Source of the DNA: Trueperella abortisuis
Lineage (GTDB): Bacteria; Actinomycetota; Actinomycetes; Actinomycetales; Actinomycetaceae
NCBI RefSeq assembly: GCF_030811095.1
Contig: NZ_JAUSQL010000001.1
Coordinates: 1,054,001-1,118,000 of the forward strand
Length of the DNA: 64,000 bases
Direction of reading: 5' to 3'
The translations under genes and the position numbers were made by a program. The notes beneath the pieces are model-generated. The model made no database searches. It was not told the origin of the DNA and was given only the letters and a program-made list of their open reading frames with translations. The stretch's first letter is position 1. Each line of letters opens with the position of its first letter. Shown here piece by piece: positions 54,379 through 63,097 of the stretch.

Positions 54379-55454
54379 TCGTACCGCACAGGGAGAATCT
54401 CGCCGAGGTGTTGCCGGGCGTATTGCGCTCTCTCGGTCAGGCACGCCAGTCCGTGTTCAACCTCCCGGCCGCCCGGCGCGCGTGCGTGGTCATGGTCGAC
54501 GGCCTTGGCTTTCACAACATCGACCAGCGTCGCGGGCATGCCCCCACCCTTCGCTCCCTCGACATGCGCGCGATTACCACTGTGGTGCCGTCGACGACGG
54601 CGGCCGGCATTAGCGCGCTCGCAACGGGCGCCATGCCGGGCCAGACGGCGATGGGCGGCTATGCCCTGCGGGTACCCGGCTCCGATGAGGTCTTCAACCT
54701 CATCGGCTGGAATACGTCCAGCGTTGATCCTCGCGCGTGGCAGTCCGTGCCCACGATCTTCGAGACGACGGACCTCGACGCGGTCAAGATCCACCCGCGC
54801 CGCTTCGTCGACTCCGGACTGACTCTCGCGGCCTTGCGTGGCGGGCGCACCGTCGTCGCCGAGAAGCTAGAGGCACGCGTGGATGGCGCGGTCGCGGAGC
54901 TGAAGTCCGGGGCCGACCTCGTCTACCTGTACTGGGGCGACATTGATTCAACCGGCCACCATGCCGGATGGGAATCGGAGGCGTGGATTGGCCAGCTCGA
55001 ACACTTTGACTCGGAGCTCGGCAGGCTACGTCGCCTATTGCCGCCCGATACGCTCCTCGTGCTCACAGCCGATCACGGCATGATCGACGTCGCCGAGCGC
55101 TACGACATCGCATGCGTGGGCGAGCTTACCCGTGGAGTCGACGTCGTGGCTGGGGAATCCCGAGCGCTACACCTGTACACCGAGGAGCCGGAGGAGGTTT
55201 CTGGGCGCTGGCGGGAGGTGCTGGGGGAGCGGGCCTGGATCTACACGCAGGCCGAGGCTGAGGAAGCTGGGCTTTTCGGGCCGATGGGCGACTTTGCCCG
55301 CGAGGTCTTCGGCGACGTTCTCGTCTTCGCGAAAGACCGGCTCGCGATCGTCGACTCGCGCTACCAGAGCCAGGGAGCGATCGGACTGGTCGGTGTGCAC
55401 GGCTCCCTCACCGAGCAGGAGATGATGATCCCGCTCGGCATTGATCTTATCTAG
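54375..55454 (+). CDS. Alkaline-phosphatase-superfamily nucleotide pyrophosphatase/phosphodiesterase
   Basis: 359-aa metal-dependent phosphohydrolase. CVVMVDGLGFHN supplies the first metal Asp, VVPSTTAAGISALATG the nucleophile Thr, YWGDIDSTGHHAG further metal Asp/His residues and LTADHGMIDV the second-site Asp/His. These are hallmark motifs of the NPP/AP superfamily. There is no signal peptide, so it should be cytosolic. Substrate unknown. Coupled to DUF5998 by a 4-base overlap. Confidence 0.88.
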   Translation: MIVPHRENLAEVLPGVLRSLGQARQSVFNLPAARRACVVMVDGLGFHNIDQRRGHAPTLRSLDMRAITTVVPSTTAAGISALATGAMPGQTAMGGYALRVPGSDEVFNLIGWNTSSVDPRAWQSVPTIFETTDLDAVKIHPRRFVDSGLTLAALRGGRTVVAEKLEARVDGAVAELKSGADLVYLYWGDIDSTGHHAGWESEAWIGQLEHFDSELGRLRRLLPPDTLLVLTADHGMIDVAERYDIACVGELTRGVDVVAGESRALHLYTEEPEEVSGRWREVLGERAWIYTQAEAEEAGLFGPMGDFAREVFGDVLVFAKDRLAIVDSRYQSQGAIGLVGVHGSLTEQEMMIPLGIDLI

Positions 55455-55559
55455 CTGTAGTTTTTTTGGAGGTTGTGACCGGTGTCGGGGCGCATCTGGC
55501 GGACGCCTTGCATCTCGGCAAAAGGTAGCCTTCCGGCGCCATTGGCGGGCTAACCGGGG

Positions 55560-56531
55560 CTAGTCGTCCTTCGAGTAGCCGAAAACGATCTCGTCCCACG
55601 TGGGCATTGCCGGGCGGTTGCGCCGCTTCTTCGGCTTGTCCGGCTTGGCGGCCTTTTGGGTGTCTGCCGCGACGCCGGGAAGGGCCTGCTGGCCGTCGCC
55701 TTCACTGGGGGCGTCGGGCTCTTCCTCCTCGGCGGAGGAGGTGGGCAGGGAGAGAATCGTGGCGTCCTGAGCCGCCTCGGGTTCGGAGTCCGCAGGGTGG
55801 GCGCCGTCGAACTCGGGCATGGGTTGGGCCTGGCCGCGCTTGGAGTTGAGGGAGGCGAGCATTGAGTCGATGTCCACAGCGCTGCCCGCAGCCGCCGGCT
55901 GGGCGTCGATGATGGAGGCCTTCCGCTCCGGTTCGGCTGGCGGGGTGTTGGGCTTGCGCCACGGGTTGGCAGGAGCGGGGATTTGGTTCTCGGTGAGCCA
56001 AGTTGCCTCGTCGTTGCGTGCCTGGAACGTTTGCGTCTTCGTGTTGACGGCCCATCTGGCCACATTGACGACGCCGCCGCTGGTGTAGGTGGCCGTCAAG
56101 ATCCACGGCTCGCCGTGCTCGCGACGTGCATCCCATTCGACGTCGCTCGCTTCGACCCCGCGGCTGACCAGCCGGGAAGCGACCAATTCTTCGAGAGTCA
56201 TGCCGCCGTCCTCGTGCCCGAGGCGGTACAGGCGGGCATTCTGGGCAACGTACTCACGCTCGGCGAAGATCGGGTAGGCGAGATTCGTCAGCTGCGAAGG
56301 GGGTAGAGAGGAGATTTCGGAGACTTCGGCCACCGTGCGCCCGGCACGGAAATAGGCCTGGATCTCGCGCGGGGTGATCGGCTTCGGCGTGTCCTCGCCC
56401 TGCGAGGTTACGTCGGTGCGCAGGGCCGCGCGAAGTTCGTCAGTGATCGGAAGTACGTAGCGGTTACCCTGTGAATCATTCAGGCTCAACTTCTGCCCGT
56501 CTTGAAGCCCCAACAATTCGAGCTCGATCAT
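55560..56531 (-). CDS. sepH: Septation protein SepH (DUF3071)
   Basis: 323-aa actinobacterial cell-division protein that stimulates FtsZ assembly. The conserved N-terminal domain (about 1-175) includes IELELLGLQDGQKLSLND and a helix-turn-helix-like segment PREIQAYFRAGRTVAEVSE. The C-terminal half is disordered, acidic and Pro/Ala-rich, ending in the basic KKRRNRPAMPTWDEIVFG motif that is conserved in the family. GGAGGAGG precedes the ATG. Confidence 0.92.
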   Translation of the reverse strand: MIELELLGLQDGQKLSLNDSQGNRYVLPITDELRAALRTDVTSQGEDTPKPITPREIQAYFRAGRTVAEVSEISSLPPSQLTNLAYPIFAEREYVAQNARLYRLGHEDGGMTLEELVASRLVSRGVEASDVEWDARREHGEPWILTATYTSGGVVNVARWAVNTKTQTFQARNDEATWLTENQIPAPANPWRKPNTPPAEPERKASIIDAQPAAAGSAVDIDSMLASLNSKRGQAQPMPEFDGAHPADSEPEAAQDATILSLPTSSAEEEEPDAPSEGDGQQALPGVAADTQKAAKPDKPKKRRNRPAMPTWDEIVFGYSKDD

Positions 56532-56602
56532 GTTTGCCTCCTCCGGTCCTGCAACAAGGGTGCCACCTGGCGACGAGAAATGGGGTCACAGGCGGCGGTG
56601 TG

Positions 56603-56641
56603 TTGGCGAATGTGAGCCAAATGGTCTCACGGATTCGCCAA
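56603..56641. promoter_or_regulatory. Long inverted repeat between sepH and DUF4193 gene
   Basis: TTGGCGAAT-GTGAG pairs with CTCAC-GG-ATTCGCCAA (14 bp with a 2-base bulge, 9-base loop). It lies in the divergent gap just upstream of the DUF4193 promoter, in the position of an operator. Confidence 0.5.
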
Positions 56642-56654
56642 TTCAGAACCGGTG

Positions 56655-56683
56655 TTGTCAAACGTGGCAAGCTTTGGTAGAAA
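56655..56683 (+). promoter_or_regulatory. Promoter of the DUF4193 operon
   Basis: TTGTCA (56655-56660) and TAGAAA (56678-56683) are 17 bases apart, the best two-box promoter in the window. Confidence 0.65.
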
Positions 56684-56716
56684 GTGCGTGAACATTGACC
56701 TATTCAAGGGGAGATC

Positions 56717-57016
56717 ATGGCCACAGATTACGATGCGCCGCGCAAGCAGGATGAGGAGCTGAAGGAGGATTCCCTAACCCAGCTTAACGCGCGAAATAAC
56801 AGTCACCAGTCTAACTCTGTTGACGAAGACGAAGTGGAGGCTGCCGAGGGTTTCGAGCTTCCGGGTGCCGACCTGTCTAACGTCGAGCTTTCCGTCGCAG
56901 TCGTTCCCGCGCAGGATGACGAGTTCACTTGCTCGCGCTGCTTCCTCGTCCACCACCGATCCCAGCTGGCATACGAGGAGGACGGCCTGCCCGTCTGCGC
57001 TGAGTGCGCGTCCTAG
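56717..57016 (+). CDS. DUF4193 zinc-ribbon-like protein
   Basis: 99-aa acidic protein of the DUF4193 family. The first 70 residues are disordered and Asp/Glu-rich; the end has two Cys pairs, FTCSRCFLVHH and PVCAECAS, probably binding one zinc. Common beside sepH in actinobacteria. GGGGAG precedes the ATG. Function unknown. Confidence 0.9.
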   Translation: MATDYDAPRKQDEELKEDSLTQLNARNNSHQSNSVDEDEVEAAEGFELPGADLSNVELSVAVVPAQDDEFTCSRCFLVHHRSQLAYEEDGLPVCAECAS

Positions 57017-57029
57017 GAGGAGCGATCAT

Positions 57030-57656
57030 ATGTGGCTCTTCGGGAAGAAGAAGCACGATAGGCACGAGGCGGCGAACGCCGAAGATCCGGTAACGGCCGA
57101 CGACGACGTCGAGTCGGCACCGCCTGCCACCGGCCCGTGGGATTCCGATGAGGTTGCCATCGGCGACAGGCTCGATGCCGGCTCCCTGTGGATCCCCGTC
57201 ATCCCTGGGACGACCCTCCAATTCACCCTCGACCGGCGGCGCCAGCAGGTGCTCGGCATCGTCTACTCGAAGGACTCCTCGGCGCTCCAGCTACAGGTGT
57301 TTGCGGCTCCGCGTTCGGCGAAGCTGTGGGAAGAGGTGCGCCGCGACATGCGCACCTCCATTGCCCAGCAGGGCGGATTCTCTCAGGAGGAAGAGGGACC
57401 GCTCGGCCCCGAGTTGCACGCGCAAATGCCGGTGCCGGGATCGAAGGCAATGGCTCCGCACCGGTTCCTCGGGATTGACGGGCCGCGATGGTTGTTGCGT
57501 GCGACGCTGTACGGCAAGGCGGGTGCCGACGAGGCGGCGGCCAATGAGATGATCGAGATCGTGCGCGAGGTGGTCGTCAACCGGGGCCAGGCCCCGCACC
57601 CGCCACGTGAGCTACTCCCGCTCGAGATTCCGGAACAGGTCACGGCGCAAGAATGA
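57030..57656 (+). CDS. DUF3710 protein
   Basis: 208-aa protein of the DUF3710 family, part of a conserved actinobacterial cluster with DUF3159 and TrkA genes. It opens with a basic stretch (LFGKKKHDRHE), then an acidic linker, then the conserved domain with GPWDSDEVAIGDRLDAGSLWIP and a GPRWLLRATLYG strand near residue 150. TAGGAGGAG precedes the ATG at 57030. Soluble; function unknown. Confidence 0.88.
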   Translation: MWLFGKKKHDRHEAANAEDPVTADDDVESAPPATGPWDSDEVAIGDRLDAGSLWIPVIPGTTLQFTLDRRRQQVLGIVYSKDSSALQLQVFAAPRSAKLWEEVRRDMRTSIAQQGGFSQEEEGPLGPELHAQMPVPGSKAMAPHRFLGIDGPRWLLRATLYGKAGADEAAANEMIEIVREVVVNRGQAPHPPRELLPLEIPEQVTAQE

Positions 57657-57901
57657 CGCGGCGGCGCGAACTGGTCGGCACGATCCGTTCCATCACCTAT
57701 CCCGGCGCGGGGCTTGAGCGGCGCGTGCTGGTTCGTCTCGAGTGCGACGAGGGGCCGCTGACACTGTATTTCATGTCGAGGAAGAACCTCGAATGTGTGG
57801 ATATCGGGACGAGAATTCGCGTGGCCGGCGCGATCACGTGCCATCGTGGCGTGCCGACCATGTTCAACCCCATCATGGAAGTGGAGAACGACGATGACTG
57901 A
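57653..57901 (+). CDS. OB-fold nucleic-acid-binding domain protein
   Basis: 82-aa single OB-fold (RecG-wedge-like) protein: GTIRSITYPGAGLERRVLVRLE and IGTRIRVAGAITCHRGVPTMFNP (MFNP end typical). Translationally coupled on both sides: 4-base overlap with DUF3710 and 8-base overlap with DUF3159. Confidence 0.82.
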   Translation: MTRRRELVGTIRSITYPGAGLERRVLVRLECDEGPLTLYFMSRKNLECVDIGTRIRVAGAITCHRGVPTMFNPIMEVENDDD

Positions 57902-58598
57902 GCCTCACGCGACCGGCATGCGCGCCCTCGTCGAGGACGATTTTGACGTCATGGCTGCGGTGGGTGGTCCGCGTGGGATCGTGGAGGCCACGATCCCCAC
58001 GATCCTCTTTCTCGTTCTCTACACGCTCACCCATGGCCTCAACCTAGCGGTGGGCGTCTCGGTGGTTTCCTCACTGGTTTTCATCGTGATCCGTGCGCTC
58101 CAGCGTATTCCGGTGACCCCCGCGTTCGGCGGACTATTCGCCATCGCGCTGTCCGCCTTCGTTACCTGGCGCAGTGGGGAGGCGTCGAACTTCTTCGTGT
58201 GGGGGCTGCTGACGAACGCCGGCTACGGCGCGGCCCTGCTCATCTCGATTCTCGTGCGCTGGCCCGCCCTCGGCCTGCTCATCGGCTTCCTGCGCGGGGA
58301 CGCCACGGGCTGGCGGCATGACCCGGACCAGCAGGTTACCCGCCGTCGCTATCTGCTCATCACCTGGATGTGGCTTGGCCTGTTCCTGGCCCGGCTCGCC
58401 GTTCAGGGCCCGCTCTACCTCGCCCACGCCACCGAGGCGCTGGGGATCGCCCGCCTTTTCATGGGTGTTCCGCTCTTCGCGCTGATCGGCTGGTTCACCT
58501 GGCTACTCGTCAAAGGCTTACCCGAAGTTCCGGTAACTGCTACGGGCGCGGAGACCGAGGGCGGGGTGACCGAGGCGCCGGGCGCCGAAGCGCGCTAG
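57894..58598 (+). CDS. DUF3159 membrane protein
   Basis: 234-aa integral membrane protein with about six helices. Family motifs: MAAVGGPRGIVEATIPTILF near the N-terminus, ALQRIPVTPAFGGL and the RGDATGWRHDP loop. Function unknown; conserved next to TrkA genes. Its stop codon shares CTAG (58595-58598) with the stop of the convergent trkA gene. Confidence 0.88.
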   Translation: MTEPHATGMRALVEDDFDVMAAVGGPRGIVEATIPTILFLVLYTLTHGLNLAVGVSVVSSLVFIVIRALQRIPVTPAFGGLFAIALSAFVTWRSGEASNFFVWGLLTNAGYGAALLISILVRWPALGLLIGFLRGDATGWRHDPDQQVTRRRYLLITWMWLGLFLARLAVQGPLYLAHATEALGIARLFMGVPLFALIGWFTWLLVKGLPEVPVTATGAETEGGVTEAPGAEAR

Positions 58599-59251
58599 AG
58601 GATTTCCTCGATATCGGCCAGCCCCTCCGAGGCGTTGGCACCCACGAGGAAGATGAGCTGGTCGCCGGCGTCGATGGACATGTCGGAGCTGGGGAAGAGC
58701 GGTACGCCGTCGCGCACGATGCCCGTGACCATGATGTCGGGCGGCAAGGCGATCTGGCCCAGGGCGTGTGCGGTAAAAAGAGAACCCTCGGAGACGGTGG
58801 CCAGGTACATTGTTGCCCCGGATTGAAACTCCATGCGGCGCACGAGCTTGCCGACTGTGACCGCCTCGGAAATGATGCCGGCCATGATCTGCGGCGTGGA
58901 GACGGCCACGTCCACGCCCCAGGATTCGTCGAAGAGCCAGGCGTTGGAGGGGTTGGACACGCGGGCGATGACGCGCGGCACGCCGAACTCGGTTTTAGCA
59001 AGCAGGGACAGGACAAGGTTGGCCTTGTCGTCCCCGGTTGCCGCGACGACGGCGTCGGTCTCCTCCAATCCGGCCGTTTCGAGTACGGAGAGCTCGCAGG
59101 CGTCGCCGAGGATCCAGTCCGCCTCCGGCACCGATGCCACGCGCATCGCCTCGGGTTTGATGTCGATGAGGGTCAACTCGTGCCCGGCCTCGCTCATTTC
59201 GCGGGCGAGCGAGCGCCCCACGGAGCCAGCTCCAGCTACAAGAATCTTCAT
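58595..59251 (-). CDS. TrkA-family potassium regulator (second)
   Basis: 218-aa cytosolic protein with an RCK_N Rossmann domain (KILVAGAGSVGRSLAREM, about 2-19, then LTLIDIKPEAMRV) and a C-terminal RCK_C domain (ISEAVTVGKLVRRMEF to SIDAGDQLIFLVG). Such proteins bind NAD/ATP or c-di-AMP and gate potassium transporters. Encoded 1 base after the stop of the first TrkA gene; the pair resembles mycobacterial CeoB/CeoC. Confidence 0.9.
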   Translation of the reverse strand: MKILVAGAGSVGRSLAREMSEAGHELTLIDIKPEAMRVASVPEADWILGDACELSVLETAGLEETDAVVAATGDDKANLVLSLLAKTEFGVPRVIARVSNPSNAWLFDESWGVDVAVSTPQIMAGIISEAVTVGKLVRRMEFQSGATMYLATVSEGSLFTAHALGQIALPPDIMVTGIVRDGVPLFPSSDMSIDAGDQLIFLVGANASEGLADIEEIL

Positions 59252-59252
59252 G

Positions 59253-59915
59253 TCACCTAGCCTTTGCCGGATGGTTGGTCACGTGTTGGATGGCCTGCGC
59301 GTCAGCGAGCGCCGCGATGAAGCGCAACTCGTCACCGTCTTGGATGACCGTGGTGGCGGTGGGCAGGACCAGCTTGAGGTTGCGGGTGATGTAGGCCACG
59401 CGTGCCCCGGTCGCGGCCTCGATGTCGGCGATGGTGCGCCCATACCAAGACGTGTCGAGGTCGACGAAGAAGAGGGCCGTGCCGGTGGCAGAGTCGACGT
59501 GCTCGACGTACGGCCCGAGCGGGATGAGATTGCGCATCACCTGGTCGGCCGTCCAGGACACGGGGGCGACCACGTCGATGCCGAGCTTGTTGTAGACCCC
59601 GGCGCGTGAGGCGTCGTAGATGCGAGCCACGACGTTGTCCACGCCGAAGGTCTCGCGCACCACGCGGGCCGCAATGATGTTGGAGTTATCTCCGGAAGAC
59701 ACGGCGGCGAACCCGGCGGCGTCCTCGATGCCAGCCTGGCGCAAAGCGCCCCGGTCGAAGCCCACGCCGGTGACGGGCTGTCCCTGGAAGTCATCGGGCA
59801 GGCGTTGGAAGGCATGAGAGTTTTGGTCGATGATGGCCACCGAGTGCCCACGATCGGCGATGTTGACGGCGAGGCTCGCGCCCACTCGGCCGCAGCCCAT
59901 AATGACGAAATGCAC
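59253..59915 (-). CDS. TrkA-family potassium regulator (first)
   Basis: 220-aa RCK protein with HFVIMGCGRVGASLAVNIA at the start (Rossmann Gly loop), VAIIDQNSHAFQRL for the ribose Asp, and an RCK_C domain with DTSWYGRTIADIEAATGA. The GTG at 59915 lies 8 bases after TAACGT (59923-59928). It is divergent from the APC permease across 45 bases. Confidence 0.9.
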   Translation of the reverse strand: MHFVIMGCGRVGASLAVNIADRGHSVAIIDQNSHAFQRLPDDFQGQPVTGVGFDRGALRQAGIEDAAGFAAVSSGDNSNIIAARVVRETFGVDNVVARIYDASRAGVYNKLGIDVVAPVSWTADQVMRNLIPLGPYVEHVDSATGTALFFVDLDTSWYGRTIADIEAATGARVAYITRNLKLVLPTATTVIQDGDELRFIAALADAQAIQHVTNHPAKAR

Positions 59916-59922
59916 GACTTAG

Positions 59923-59928
59923 ACGTTA
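59923..59928 (-). promoter_or_regulatory. -10 element (TAACGT) of trkA pair, leaderless
   Basis: TAACGT on the minus strand ends 8 bases before the GTG at 59915. Confidence 0.45.
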
Positions 59929-59948
59929 CCCCAAATGCGTTTACAGCG

Positions 59949-59954
59949 TAACCT
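59949..59954 (+). promoter_or_regulatory. -10 element (TAACCT) of APC permease gene, leaderless
   Basis: TAACCT ends 7 bases before the GTG at 59961. Both divergent promoters fit in a 45-base spacer. Confidence 0.5.
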
Positions 59955-59960
59955 AACCAT

Positions 59961-61775
59961 GTGAACCTACAAGCCTCGCAACGCGCACAGACCATCGTTC
60001 GCTCGATCACCAGGTCGACGTCGGTGTCCATCATTGCGCTGGGCATGGTGCTTGTACCGCAGGTGGTCTTGCGTTCGGCGTCCTACTCGGAGCGGGCCAC
60101 CGCCATCTTTATCGCTCTCGTGAGCGCGTTCCTGTCGCTGGCCGTGGCGCTGTTTTTTGCGGGGCTACTGCACAGGTACGTCCCCCAGAAGGCTTCTCAT
60201 CAGCTCGCGGATTGGTACCTGGGCCACTGGGCTGGCCTGCTTGTTTCCGCCGCCCGGATCCTGGCCTATGCGCTGGTGATGATCCTCGGGGTCGGGCTCG
60301 CGGTGACGTCGGTGGACGCGCTCATTGACATCTCGTGGGACTGGGCTCTCGAATCGGTCCTCATCTTGCTCATATCAATCCCGGTGCTCGTGGGGAGGGT
60401 CCGGCACGTCCAGAGGTGGGGTCTCGTCTTCGCCGCGGCCGCCGTGTTGGGGATGGTCTTCCTCCTCGGCTACGGCCTCATCCTGGAGGCCACCGGTTCG
60501 ATTGACTTTGAAAATATTCGCCTCGCCCAGGAGAACTCGCTGACCTCCGACCGCGTGACTGGCCTGACCAACTCGTATGTGGAGTCCGCGTTGGCGGGTG
60601 CGATGGTGGGCGCGATCGCGACCCTCATCTCGGAGCGGGTCATGAAGGATTCCAGCGAACGTCGGGTGAGCAGGCGGCGTTTAGGCGCCTTCATGTTGAT
60701 TGCCTTCCTCGTCATCGCGCTCATGTTCTACTTCATCGTGACGTTGCGTATGCCCGGCCATCGTGAGGCCCTGCCGTCCTTGACGATGTCCTACGCCTTC
60801 TTCGGGCCGGTGGGCCGGATGGTTTACGTGACGCTTTTTGCGCTGCTCGGCCTGGCGGTGGCCACCGCCGCCTACGGTGAGCTGCCCCGCCTGTTGCGCG
60901 AACTCGCCCTCGACGGCCTGTTGCCGCGCAAGCTCGCCGCCGCCGACGCCGTGGCTCCGCGCCGTGCCATCGTGGCGCTTATCGCCGCCCTCGCCGCGAG
61001 CGTGACCCTCGTTTTGGATTCGGTCCGCTCGATCGCGGCTGTCTTCGTCTTCATCGTCTACATCATCATCGCCTTCGTCAGCGTCGCGATGGTCTCCCGC
61101 TCGCGCACCATCCTCACCGACTCCACCGACGGCGAGGAGCGTAGCGTCGCGCGGGGACTGGGCTGGCTCTTCGCCCTCTACGGGGTGGCTGCACTCGGGG
61201 TGGCCGGCCTCCTCGTCTACGCCCAATCGAGGTGGGCGTTAGCCGGCGTCCTGGCCCTGTCAGTGCCGGGGCTGTTCCTCGTGGTCTATTCGCGCGGGCA
61301 GTCGAGGGTGCGCGAGCAACTTGAGTTGGGAGACGCGAGCGAGGGGCGCCATCTTCCTACCCGCGTGCACGGCGTGGTCCTTATCGATCGGGTGGACGCG
61401 GCGACGATCTCGGCGGTGACGTGGGCGCGGGCGATGCGCCTGTCCTCGCTCACGGCGGTGTGTGTGGATATCGACCCGAGGCAGACCAGGCGGATCCGCG
61501 AGGCGTGGGAGGCCTCCCTTGTGCCGGTGGACCTGACCATTCTGGGCGAACCCAAGGGGGCCTGGCGCGGGCCGGTGGTTGACTACATCCGCTCCCAGCT
61601 GGCACAGAGTCCGCACGACATCATCGACGTCATCATCCCCCGCGTCATTTATTCCAGCGCCTGGGAGCGCTTCTTCCTGCGCCATTCCACCCCGCGGGTG
61701 ATCTCAGATCTGCGTTTTGAACCGCGGGTGATGATCACGGAGGCGCCCTACAGGCTAGGGGAGGCGGAGGCATGA
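59961..61775 (+). CDS. APC-family permease with cytosolic C-terminal domain
   Basis: 604-aa membrane protein of the APC type normally found in this DUF3159-TrkA-permease-methyltransferase cluster. About ten to twelve helices cover residues 18-440, with the AYGELPRLLRELALDGLLPRKL loop typical of APC transporters (key part YGELPRLLRELALDG). The C-terminal 160 residues form a soluble domain (HGVVLIDRVDAATISAVTWARAM) resembling a USP-like regulatory domain. Substrate unknown, possibly potassium in view of the TrkA genes. Leaderless GTG. ATGA overlap with the next gene. Confidence 0.86.
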   Translation: MNLQASQRAQTIVRSITRSTSVSIIALGMVLVPQVVLRSASYSERATAIFIALVSAFLSLAVALFFAGLLHRYVPQKASHQLADWYLGHWAGLLVSAARILAYALVMILGVGLAVTSVDALIDISWDWALESVLILLISIPVLVGRVRHVQRWGLVFAAAAVLGMVFLLGYGLILEATGSIDFENIRLAQENSLTSDRVTGLTNSYVESALAGAMVGAIATLISERVMKDSSERRVSRRRLGAFMLIAFLVIALMFYFIVTLRMPGHREALPSLTMSYAFFGPVGRMVYVTLFALLGLAVATAAYGELPRLLRELALDGLLPRKLAAADAVAPRRAIVALIAALAASVTLVLDSVRSIAAVFVFIVYIIIAFVSVAMVSRSRTILTDSTDGEERSVARGLGWLFALYGVAALGVAGLLVYAQSRWALAGVLALSVPGLFLVVYSRGQSRVREQLELGDASEGRHLPTRVHGVVLIDRVDAATISAVTWARAMRLSSLTAVCVDIDPRQTRRIREAWEASLVPVDLTILGEPKGAWRGPVVDYIRSQLAQSPHDIIDVIIPRVIYSSAWERFFLRHSTPRVISDLRFEPRVMITEAPYRLGEAEA

Positions 61776-62980
61776 TCCTCGACATCACCGACATTGGCCA
61801 CGGCGGCGTCGGGATCGCCCGACACGAGGGCCGGGTGGTCTTTGTGCGTGGGGCAATTCCCGGTGAGCGGGTGAAGGCCGAGCTGACCTCCAGCCGCTCA
61901 CGCTACGCCACGGCCGTGGTGCGCGAGGTCGTTCAGGCCAGTCCCGAGCGAGTAACCCACCCGTGGCCCGAGGGCGCCGCCGGGGTCACAGGCGCCGCCG
62001 ACTTCGGCCATATCACCCTCGCCGGCCAGCGCTCGCTCAAGGAGCGTGCGCTCCTGGGTAACCTCCGCCGCATCGGAGGCCAGGAGCTCCTCGAGACGGC
62101 ACTCGGTCTGGGCCTGTCGGTTGCCGCCGTCGACGACACGGACGGTTGGGGCTCGCGCACCCGCTTCGACGTCGTAAAGCTTGAGCGGGGAGTGGGGATG
62201 TACCGCGAGGGCACGAAAGAGCTCGTGCCGATTACCTCCATGCCGTTGGCGCTACCGGAGCTCGAGCGGCTCATTTTTGACCCGGCCTGGGATCGGGAAA
62301 TCGCCCCCGGCACGCGTGTGCACGTGGTGGGCCCGGCGTCGGGGGAGGACGTCGTGGTAGCCGACCGCGTCTACACTGCACCCGGGCGCAAAGGGGAAAG
62401 CCACATCTGGGAGCGCGCCACCACGGAGAGGGACGTCTTCGACTATCGGGTCTCGGCGTCCGGGTTCTGGCAGGTCCACGCGCGCGCCCCGCACACGCTG
62501 CTACGCGCCGTCATGAAGGCGGCCGGTGTCCAACCCGGCGAGTCTGTCCTCGAGCTGTTCTCGGGCGCGGGGCTCTTCACCGTGCCGCTGGCTAAGGCCG
62601 TGGGGCCCACGGGTCGCCTGCGGGCGATCGAGGGCTCGCAGCGCGCCGTCGCCGACGCGAAGGCCAACCTTGCGGGCATGCCGTGGGCGAGCGTGCGGAT
62701 GGCAAGGATCGACGAGCGGACCGTGCGCGAGGTGAGCGCCGACGTCGTCGTGGCCGATCCCCCGAGAGCCGGGCTGGGCAGGAAGACTGCTGGCGCACTG
62801 GCCAAAAGCCCCGCGCGGATCGTGCTCGTCTCCTGCGACCCGGCCGCGATGGCCCGCGACGTGGCAGAGCTGGTGGCGGGTGGAAGGACAGTGGAATCCA
62901 TGGCGGCCTTCGACATCTTCCCGCACACGCACCACGTGGAGACGGTGGTCTCGATTCAAGGACAGCCCGCAAAGGCTTGA
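61772..62980 (+). CDS. Class I SAM-dependent RNA methyltransferase (TrmA/RlmD type)
   Basis: 402-aa RNA m5U methyltransferase. The N-terminal TRAM domain (about 1-55) reads DIGHGGVGIARHEGRVVFVRGAIPGE. The Rossmann SAM motif is VLELFSGAGLFT, the DPPRAGL motif follows at about 330, and the catalytic nucleophile Cys is in VLVSCDPAAMARD at about 352. No Fe-S Cys cluster near the N-terminus is visible. The target (tRNA U54 or 23S rRNA) cannot be told. Overlaps the permease gene by 4 bases. Confidence 0.92.
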   Translation: MILDITDIGHGGVGIARHEGRVVFVRGAIPGERVKAELTSSRSRYATAVVREVVQASPERVTHPWPEGAAGVTGAADFGHITLAGQRSLKERALLGNLRRIGGQELLETALGLGLSVAAVDDTDGWGSRTRFDVVKLERGVGMYREGTKELVPITSMPLALPELERLIFDPAWDREIAPGTRVHVVGPASGEDVVVADRVYTAPGRKGESHIWERATTERDVFDYRVSASGFWQVHARAPHTLLRAVMKAAGVQPGESVLELFSGAGLFTVPLAKAVGPTGRLRAIEGSQRAVADAKANLAGMPWASVRMARIDERTVREVSADVVVADPPRAGLGRKTAGALAKSPARIVLVSCDPAAMARDVAELVAGGRTVESMAAFDIFPHTHHVETVVSIQGQPAKA

Positions 62981-63097
62981 AGCCGGAACGCGTGATGGGC
63001 CGCGGGGCGGAGACCTCACCGTCGTCTGTACACCTTAAGAACTCCATTATTGAGAGCCACGCCGCGCTCGCGCCGTTATGATGATGGTGGAGGTGCC

